From: Akkermansia sp.
Lineage (GTDB): Bacteria; Verrucomicrobiota; Verrucomicrobiia; Verrucomicrobiales; Akkermansiaceae
Length of the DNA: 50,812 nt
Reading direction: 5' to 3'
Assembly: GCA_024405435.1 (NCBI GenBank)
Contig: JAKSOU010000012.1
Coordinates: 1 to 50,812, forward strand
Shown here in pieces: positions 45,437 to 50,812 of the stretch. The position numbers and the translations under genes are program-made. Numbering within the stretch: position 1 is the first letter of the stretch; every line of letters starts with the position of its first letter. Below the pieces are notes generated by a model. The model was not told where the DNA came from, made no database searches, and worked only from the letters and a program-made list of their open reading frames with translations.

Positions 45437-46860
45437 GCACCCCGAGCACCAGACGCCCGATCAACCCCGGCCACATCCACCAGGCGTGCGGCGCGGCGGC
45501 GCTGCTCTGCTGCGTGCCCCTGCTCTTCCCCCACTGGCTGCCCAAGGGCTGGGATTTCCTCAATCCGTACCTAGGCGCGGGCATCATGGCGGCGGCGGCG
45601 CTCTCCCTGCTGGTGATGGCGGTGGCCGTGGCGGCGCAGCTGGCCCGCCTGCAGAACCTGCGCGCGCTGTGGCAGGCCGCCTCCTGGGCGGGCGTGTGGT
45701 GCTGCGCGGCGGGCATTTTCGTGCTGCTGGCGCTGGCGGCGGATGTGCCGCCGCCGGCCGTGCCGCAGAAGCTGGAACCCATCCAGGCCACAGACACCCT
45801 GCACAAGCCCAACGAATCACTCCTGGGCCCCGCCGGGCTGGCCTATCCCATCACCACGGACGGCATGCCGGAGGACCGCCTGGTGACCGCACCCAACCTC
45901 ACCGCTCTGGAGGAGAGACACACCGCCATCCTCAACGAGTACATCGACCGCTCGCCGCGCTGGCGCCCGAACGAGAACAACGACACCTTCCACTCCAAGG
46001 CGGGCCACCTGGTGCTGGTGCCGCCCACCGCCGCGGGCGCGCCCGGCCTGGTGCACGCCGCATTCCGCCGCCTGGTGGGCGGAACCAAGCTGCCGGAGGG
46101 CTACACCGTGTGCAAGCCGGGCGACCCGCTTCCGCAGGATGTGCTGGAAGGCAAGGCGCAGATGCCGGACCTGGCGCTCGATTTGGGGCGCGACCACTAC
46201 CTGCTGCTGGCGTGGCGCGGCGCACCGCACGCGGGCACGGCGGCCAAGGCGCTGAACGCCGCCATCACGGCGGTGGACGAGCGCATGGCGCCGCTGGCGG
46301 CGGCACCCACGCACGAGACGCTGCTGCGCATGCTCGGCGAGAACGCGGCCATCCCCGGCAGCGCGCCGGAGATGCGCGTGTGCTCCCCGCCCGCGCAGGA
46401 GGGCTGCTACCAGGCGGAATTCTACGTGAACCCGCACGAGCCCGGAACCCTGCAAATCTTCTTCCGCCGCATGGCGGACAACGCAACACTGCGCACCTTC
46501 ACCCTGCCCGCCCGCTACTCCGACAAGGCGGACGAGCTATTCCGGCACGACCTGCCGGGCTCCCTGCGCGAGTGGGAGCGCGCCGGCAACAAGCTCAACA
46601 ACCTCTTCCCCAGGAACACGCCGCTCTTCGTGCTGTGGGAGGACAAGGGGAACGAGTTCGCCGGCGTGGCGGTGGAGCTCTGGTTCGCGCCGGACGACAC
46701 CGACCACCCGCGCCGCCTGCTGCTGCGCCGCTGCTACAACATGCAGCCATACTCCGCCAAGCAGGAGGCCGATATCACCGTGCCCGTGCAGGAGGACCAG
46801 GCCAAGCAGCAGCCCAGGCTGCCGGACCTGCGCCGCCTGCTGCCGCGCATTATGTCATGA
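45433..46860 (+). CDS. Membrane protein of unknown function
   Basis: A 475-residue protein with three predicted transmembrane segments near the N-terminus (about 18-38, 47-70, 84-104). A large soluble C-terminal part follows, probably periplasmic, rich in Pro and containing GRDHYLLLAWRGAPHAGTAA and LRRCYNMQPYSAKQEADITV. I do not recognise the family. Start is GTG at 45433, overlapping the upstream stop by four bases. It ends 49 bases before rseP, which has its own promoter. The high GC gives long false frames on both strands here, but this frame keeps normal protein composition and membrane segments. Confidence 0.75.
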   Translation: MSTPSTRRPINPGHIHQACGAAALLCCVPLLFPHWLPKGWDFLNPYLGAGIMAAAALSLLVMAVAVAAQLARLQNLRALWQAASWAGVWCCAAGIFVLLALAADVPPPAVPQKLEPIQATDTLHKPNESLLGPAGLAYPITTDGMPEDRLVTAPNLTALEERHTAILNEYIDRSPRWRPNENNDTFHSKAGHLVLVPPTAAGAPGLVHAAFRRLVGGTKLPEGYTVCKPGDPLPQDVLEGKAQMPDLALDLGRDHYLLLAWRGAPHAGTAAKALNAAITAVDERMAPLAAAPTHETLLRMLGENAAIPGSAPEMRVCSPPAQEGCYQAEFYVNPHEPGTLQIFFRRMADNATLRTFTLPARYSDKADELFRHDLPGSLREWERAGNKLNNLFPRNTPLFVLWEDKGNEFAGVAVELWFAPDDTDHPRRLLLRRCYNMQPYSAKQEADITVPVQEDQAKQQPRLPDLRRLLPRIMS

Positions 46861-46867
46861 CCCGCCC

Positions 46868-46896
46868 TTGCGCGCATGCGCGGCTGCGGGTATCAT
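46868..46896 (+). promoter_or_regulatory. Promoter of rseP-def
   Basis: TTGCGC (46868-46873), 17-bp spacer, TATCAT (46891-46896). The start expected near 46903 leaves the ATG at 46910 with a leader of about 7 bases, and it excludes the in-frame ATG at 46895. Confidence 0.6.
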
Positions 46897-46909
46897 GGTT
46901 CGCACATCC

Positions 46910-48355
46910 ATGTTGGACACCTTCCTTTCCTACCTGAACACCGCCTGGCTCATCTTCCTGGTCGTCATGTTTTTCAACGTGATGATATTCGTGCATGAGC
47001 TCGGGCACTTCCTTGCCGGCAAGTGGCGCGGCGCGCACATCGACCGCTTCCAGATCTGGTTCGGCAAGCCCATCTGGAAAAAGACCATCAACGGCGTGCA
47101 GTACGGCCTCGGCTGGATTCCCGCCGGCGGCTTCGTCTCCCTTCCCCAGCTGGAGGACATGCAGGCCATCGAGGGCCAGGCCAACGCCCCCAGGGACCTG
47201 AAGCCCCTCAAGGCGCTGGACAAGATCATCATCGCCGCCGCCGGGCCCATCTTCTCGCTGCTGCTGGCATATGTGTTCGCGGTCATCGTGTGGTGCACGG
47301 GCAAGCCCGTGGGGGATATCGACACCACGATGGTGGGCATGGTGCCGCCGGATTCCCCCGCCGCGCAGGCAGGCATCCTGCCCGGAGACGTCATCACCGC
47401 CGTTGACGGCACGCCCGTGCACAAGTGGGCCGGCAACATGGAGGGCGTGCGCGAGCTCGTGGCCCTCAGCGAGCACGAGTCCATCACCTTCGATATCGAC
47501 CGCACCGCGGAGGACGGCTCCGTGAGCCACCTGCAGCTGCAGTGCGGCTACCGCCTGCCGGACACCAAGTGGTGGCAGCGCGGCGGCATGCGCCAGGTGG
47601 GCATCCTGCCCGCCGTGCCCTGCGTGGTGGGCCGCGTGATGCCCAACTCCCCCGCCGCGGCCGCCGGGCTGCAGGAGGGCCAGGTGGTCACCCACCTCAA
47701 CGGCAGCCGCATCCACACACCGCTCGCCGTCATCCAGGAGGCCTCCACCGGGAACGAAATGCAGCTCACCCTCGCCAACAGGGACGGCTCCGCGCAGAGC
47801 GTGCACATCACCGCCGCCATCCCGCAGAACTGGCAGGGCAAGGAGGGTGCCAAGCCCATCCTGGGGTTCACCTGGGGAGACCCCGAGGGCGCCGTCCGCC
47901 TGGAGCACCCCACCCCGCAGGCACAGGTCAACCAGAGCCTCAAGTGGATGGGCGACACCCTGGCCAAGGTGGCCGCGCCCGGCAGCAGCGTGGGCATGGA
48001 GCACCTCTCCGGCCCCGTGGGTATCGGCAACTACCTGTACAAGATGCTCAACGCGGAGTACGGCTGGCTGCTCTTCCTGTGGTTCGCCGTGGTCATCAAC
48101 GTGAACCTGGCCGTGCTCAACATCCTGCCGCTGCCCATTGTGGACGGCGGGCACGTGGTGCTGGGGTTCGCGGAGCTCATCGCGGGCCGCCCCGTCAGCG
48201 GCAAGATCCTGGATTGGATCCAGGGTGGTTTCCTCTTCCTCCTCTTCGCGTTCTTCCTCTTCGTCACCTTCAAGGACGTGGGCGACATGGTGGGCGGCAA
48301 GGAGGACGCCGCGGAGAAGCTGCCCGCTCCCGTTTTCGCACCCGCACAGCCTTAA
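46910..48355 (+). CDS. rseP: Site-2 intramembrane zinc protease RseP
   Basis: A 481-residue inner-membrane metalloprotease that cuts anti-sigma factors and remnant signal peptides within the membrane. The zinc motif HELGH (29-33) lies in the first transmembrane helix. Two PDZ domains follow, one around VPPDSPAAQAGILPGDVITA and one around VMPNSPAAAAGLQEGQVVTH. The second active-site motif is NILPLPIVDGGH near the C-terminus. All family parts are present at normal length. ATG at 46910 chosen for the membrane helix start and the promoter position. def follows 15 bases downstream. Confidence 0.95.
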   Translation: MLDTFLSYLNTAWLIFLVVMFFNVMIFVHELGHFLAGKWRGAHIDRFQIWFGKPIWKKTINGVQYGLGWIPAGGFVSLPQLEDMQAIEGQANAPRDLKPLKALDKIIIAAAGPIFSLLLAYVFAVIVWCTGKPVGDIDTTMVGMVPPDSPAAQAGILPGDVITAVDGTPVHKWAGNMEGVRELVALSEHESITFDIDRTAEDGSVSHLQLQCGYRLPDTKWWQRGGMRQVGILPAVPCVVGRVMPNSPAAAAGLQEGQVVTHLNGSRIHTPLAVIQEASTGNEMQLTLANRDGSAQSVHITAAIPQNWQGKEGAKPILGFTWGDPEGAVRLEHPTPQAQVNQSLKWMGDTLAKVAAPGSSVGMEHLSGPVGIGNYLYKMLNAEYGWLLFLWFAVVINVNLAVLNILPLPIVDGGHVVLGFAELIAGRPVSGKILDWIQGGFLFLLFAFFLFVTFKDVGDMVGGKEDAAEKLPAPVFAPAQP

Positions 48356-48370
48356 CCCCCTTCACCTGCC

Positions 48371-48931
48371 ATGCTGCTTGACATCAAACAATACGGCGAC
48401 CCCGTGCTCCGCGCGGTCAGCAAGCCCGTGGAAACGGTGGACGACTCCCTCCGCGAGCTCGCCGCCAACATGCTCGAAACCATGTACGAGGCCAACGGCA
48501 TCGGCCTCGCCGCGCCCCAGATCGGCGTCAACCTCCGCCTCGTCGTCATCGACACCCAGGAGGACGAACCAGAAGAGGGCGGGGAGCCGGAAACCGCCAC
48601 CGTCAACGGCGTGGTCCGCCCCGTGGCAGACATCATGCCCCTGGTCTTCATCAACCCCACCCTGCAGCCCTACGGCAAGCAGCAGCTCTTCACGGAAGGC
48701 TGCCTCAGCGTGCACGACATCCGCTCCAACGTCAGCCGCCTAGACCACGTGAAGGCCACGCTCACCACCCTGGACGGCACCGTGCTGGAAATTGACTGCG
48801 GCGGCCTGCTGGCACGCTGCCTGCAGCACGAGTGCGACCACCTGGACGGCTTCCTCTTCACGGACCGCGTGTCCTCCGCCGCCAAGATCACCCTCAAGAA
48901 GAAGCTCCAGCGCCTCGCCCAGTGGAGATAG
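48371..48931 (+). CDS. def: Peptide deformylase
   Basis: A 186-residue metalloenzyme that removes the formyl group from nascent proteins. All three motifs are present: GIGLAAPQIG (43-52), EGCLSV (109-114, metal Cys111) and QHECDHLDG (152-160, His153, Glu154, His157). An acidic insertion of about 24 residues (62-85, EDEPEEGGEPETATVNG) separates the first strands and makes it slightly longer than the classic enzyme. It is 15 bases after rseP and likely cotranscribed. The stop is followed by a sequence that recurs after the AbiE pair. Confidence 0.96.
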   Translation: MLLDIKQYGDPVLRAVSKPVETVDDSLRELAANMLETMYEANGIGLAAPQIGVNLRLVVIDTQEDEPEEGGEPETATVNGVVRPVADIMPLVFINPTLQPYGKQQLFTEGCLSVHDIRSNVSRLDHVKATLTTLDGTVLEIDCGGLLARCLQHECDHLDGFLFTDRVSSAAKITLKKKLQRLAQWR

Positions 48932-48998
48932 GCGCGCCGACTTCACGATTTGCCTGCCTCGGCGTAGCGCGCTGCGCGAAGACGGGTACATTGTACTT
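48932..48998 (+). repeat. Left flank repeat of the AbiE module (interrupted)
   Basis: GCGCGC..ACTTC.CGATTTG (48932-48952) matches 50719-50739 at 18 of 21 bases. GTACATTGTACTT (48986-48998) is identical to 50739-50751. In the left copy the two parts are separated by 33 bases containing GCGTAGCGCGCTGCGCG; in the right copy they are joined. Confidence 0.6.
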
Positions 48999-49030
48999 CC
49001 CAATGGCGCACGCACTTGTGCGCATTTGAC

Positions 49031-49059
49031 TTGACAAACAAATGCCGTTTTGCTACTAG
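49031..49059 (+). promoter_or_regulatory. Promoter of the AbiE-type module
   Basis: Consensus TTGACA (49031-49036), 17-bp spacer, TACTAG (49054-49059, weak). The ATG of the antitoxin gene is 20 bases downstream of the -10. Confidence 0.45.
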
Positions 49060-49079
49060 GTGGGCGTAATAGTCACGTC

Positions 49080-49694
49080 ATGGTGCAACGCTTACAGAGA
49101 AAGCCCCTCGCCACCCAACTGCTGGAGCAGTATGGGCCCGGTGCCGTTTTCTCCTCGTTCGATTTCCGTGACAGCGGGTATGCGCTTTCCTCCGTCCGCA
49201 GTACCTTTTCCCGCATGTCGCGCAGCGGCGCTCTGCTGCGTCTTTCCGGCGGATACTATGCCGTGCCGCGCATCAGCAGGTTCTCCGGGCGCTCAATGTA
49301 TCCGGGCCCGGAAGCACTTGCCGCTGCGGTTGGGCGGCGGTACCGTTCCAAGGTCATGCCCTCCGGGGCTATCCTGGCCAACAAGTACCAGCTTTCCACC
49401 CAAGTGCCGGCCAAGGATGAATTCTTGGTGGCGGCTCCGCCCAGGCGCATTCGTCTCGGCAAGTCTCAGGTCGTTTTCCTGCGCGCCTCCAAGGCGGAGC
49501 TCCGTTTCGCCGGAACCCTGCGGGGCGAGCTCTCCGCGGCGCTGCAATACATGAAGTCCACAGGCATGGATGACGACGCCGTGCGTTCAGCCTTGGCTCG
49601 TGCCCTCACCGTCAAGGGGCGCCGCGAACTGGAGAGCTGGGCCCCCTCGGCACCCGCATGGATGCGCCCCCTCATTATGAACCTGCCGGTATGA
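49080..49694 (+). CDS. AbiEi/DUF6088-like antitoxin with N-terminal winged helix
   Basis: A 204-residue protein. The N-terminal third looks like the winged-helix domain of AbiEi/DUF6088 antitoxins (GAVFSSFDFRDSGYALSSVR, MSRSGALLRLSGGYYAVPRI). The middle carries the family pattern PSGAILANKYQLSTQVPAKD, then RRIRLGKSQVVFLRASKAEL. In such type IV systems this protein represses the operon and counters the nucleotidyltransferase toxin. Its stop overlaps the toxin start (ATGA at 49691-49694). ATG at 49080 is used, although the frame opens at 49050 inside the promoter. Confidence 0.85.
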   Translation: MVQRLQRKPLATQLLEQYGPGAVFSSFDFRDSGYALSSVRSTFSRMSRSGALLRLSGGYYAVPRISRFSGRSMYPGPEALAAAVGRRYRSKVMPSGAILANKYQLSTQVPAKDEFLVAAPPRRIRLGKSQVVFLRASKAELRFAGTLRGELSAALQYMKSTGMDDDAVRSALARALTVKGRRELESWAPSAPAWMRPLIMNLPV

Positions 49695-50698
49695 CACCCT
49701 TTCACAGCCTGGATGTCCAACAGCGCGCCGATGCGCTCAAGGAGGCAGCCGAGCAACTCGGCATCCGCGCCTTTTTCCTGGAGAAGGACTACTGGGTGTG
49801 CCTGGTCCTGGGTTTGCTCTTCTCTCACGGGGAACTCGCCCCGCATCTCTGCTTCCGCGGCGGCACCTCCCTCTCGAAGGTCTATGGCGTGATCGGGCGT
49901 TTTTCCGAAGACATCGATATCGAACTCTCGCCATCTTTCTTTGCCGATTTGTCGCCGGAACAACTCCCCCTGCCCGGCGATTCCCATTCCCAGGTGGAAA
50001 CCAAGCACAGGAAGCTGCGGCCGCGCTACCGCGCCCTCATGCAGCAAACCCTGCTTCCCTATCTGCAAGCAGAATTCGCACGCTTGGGCATCTCCGGCGT
50101 GCGCTTTGAACTGCCCGGACTGGATAAGGCCAGAGACCCGTATGTGTTGATGATCCACTACCCCTCCATCGTCAGCGAGGGTATCGTGGGCTATGTGACT
50201 TCCGCCGTCAAGCTGGAATTGAGCGGGCGCGCGGATGCCCGCCCCGCCGCCCCAGGCTCGGTTTCTCCCTATATCGGCAGCGTTTTCCCCGTCTTCAACA
50301 CTCCCCTGCAACTGAATGCCGTCCTGCCCAGCCGCACACTCTGGGAAAAGGCGTTCATCATCCATGAAAACAACACCCGTGCCGCGCGCGATCCCGAGTT
50401 CGCCATTCCCGGACGCCTTGCACGCCATTACTACGATTTGGATTCTCTCATCCGCCACGGCTGCTACGATGCCTCGCTCTTCCCCGAGGTCTGCCGCCAG
50501 CGCGATGTCAATTACCATTACGGCTGGACCGATTACGACCGCCTCACTCCCGCTGCCATGAATATCGCCCCGCCTGACAACCGCATGTCGGAGTGGAAGG
50601 GGGATTATGCAAAGATGCAGCCTATGCTCCGCCATGAGCCGGAGCCGTTTGAGACCCTTTTAGGCAGGATTTTGCGCTTTTGGCAAACCAATGCCTAA
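49691..50698 (+). CDS. AbiEii-type nucleotidyltransferase toxin
   Basis: A 335-residue nucleotidyltransferase. It has the AbiEii motifs EKDYWVCLVL (31-40) and the catalytic core FRGGTSLSKVYGVIGRFSED followed by IDIEL, with Asp74 and Asp76 as likely metal ligands and GGTS at 57-60. C-terminal blocks RTLWEKAFIIHENN and ARHYYDLDSLI also fit the family. Known AbiEii proteins inhibit growth by NTP transfer and act in phage abortive infection. The overlap with the upstream antitoxin gene supports a TA pair. Both motifs are intact, so the toxin looks functional. Confidence 0.9.
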   Translation: MTPFHSLDVQQRADALKEAAEQLGIRAFFLEKDYWVCLVLGLLFSHGELAPHLCFRGGTSLSKVYGVIGRFSEDIDIELSPSFFADLSPEQLPLPGDSHSQVETKHRKLRPRYRALMQQTLLPYLQAEFARLGISGVRFELPGLDKARDPYVLMIHYPSIVSEGIVGYVTSAVKLELSGRADARPAAPGSVSPYIGSVFPVFNTPLQLNAVLPSRTLWEKAFIIHENNTRAARDPEFAIPGRLARHYYDLDSLIRHGCYDASLFPEVCRQRDVNYHYGWTDYDRLTPAAMNIAPPDNRMSEWKGDYAKMQPMLRHEPEPFETLLGRILRFWQTNA

Positions 50699-50718
50699 AG
50701 CCCTTCCCGCACCCTACG

Positions 50719-50757
50719 GCGCGCAAACTTCCCGATTTGTACATTGTACTTTGTACT
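50719..50757. repeat. Right flank repeat of the AbiE module with three heptads
   Basis: GCGCGC..ACTTC.CGATTTG (50719-50739) runs straight into GTACATTGTACTT (50739-50751). On the minus strand 50757-50737 reads AGTACAA, AGTACAA, TGTACAA, the same 7-bp units as in the cassette at 4581-4608. Confidence 0.65.
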
Positions 50758-50780
50758 CAGTTGATTTTTTGTGGTAGGTT

Positions 50781-50812
50781 CTCCGTGGCTGCAATAAAAT
50801 ACAGCCACGGAG
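50781..50812 (+). terminator. Hairpin at the right window edge
   Basis: Perfect 11-bp arms CTCCGTGGCTG (50781-50791) and complement (50802-50812) with a 10-nt A/T-rich loop. The window ends at the last base, so a T-run cannot be judged. Confidence 0.5.

Overview
The window looks like a chromosomal segment of a high-GC Verrucomicrobiota bacterium, most likely a gut or rumen relative of Akkermansia. This rests on two very large surface proteins made of autotransporter-type beta-strand repeats that end in the short PEP-CTERM tail with a poly-Arg/Lys end, on the many small lipoproteins and LysM, Sel1 and ankyrin proteins, and on the scarcity of clear Shine-Dalgarno sites. This is inference from protein style; no rRNA or marker tree is available here.

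Layout. 1-4578: 3' part of a PEP-CTERM adhesin. 4793-5839: Sel1-repeat protein. 6035-10448 (minus): glycine cleavage operon gcvT-gcvH-gcvP. 10538-12564: a small secreted protein, a tiny XRE regulator under three regularly spaced palindromes, and an unknown secreted protein. 12660-16332 (minus): pgi, a thioredoxin-like protein, ruvA and a squalene/phytoene-synthase-family enzyme, apparently one operon. 16406-18178 (minus): lpdA, the shared E3/L-protein, and a GYF-domain membrane protein. 18338-25660 (minus): two paralogous SGNH hydrolases, one free and one fused to a giant PEP-CTERM adhesin. 25821-29786 (minus): an AspT/YidE-type transporter, then nspC and a TPR lipoprotein. 29954-37031 (plus): a lipoprotein, then a tripartite RND efflux pair whose adaptor is two membrane-fusion proteins in one chain. 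37099-37189: tRNA-Ser(GCT). 37236-40036 (minus): envelope operon of two LysM lipoproteins, an L,D-transpeptidase and a small membrane protein. 40178-44039 (plus): ilvN/ilvH, class II fructose-bisphosphate aldolase and an ankyrin lipoprotein. 44111-48931 (plus): two unknown envelope proteins, rseP and def. 49080-50698: an AbiE-type toxin-antitoxin pair.

Most genes are ordinary core metabolism and envelope functions. gcvTHP and lpdA together supply the whole glycine cleavage system. The accessory interest lies in (i) a cassette of 7-bp repeats plus two hairpins placed directly after stop codons of three unrelated genes, with related fragments flanking the AbiE pair; (ii) the XRE gene whose three operators are exactly 50 bp apart, the last covering its -10, start site and start codon; (iii) the fused double adaptor of the RND pump; (iv) the hydrolase-adhesin fusion next to its unfused paralogue; and (v) a recurring promoter layout in which a TTGnnn-17-TAnnnT promoter ends only 6-13 nt before the start codon, which predicts many leaderless or near-leaderless mRNAs.

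No rRNA, CRISPR array, insertion sequence, integrase or phage gene was seen. No stretch over 300 bases lacks a gene.
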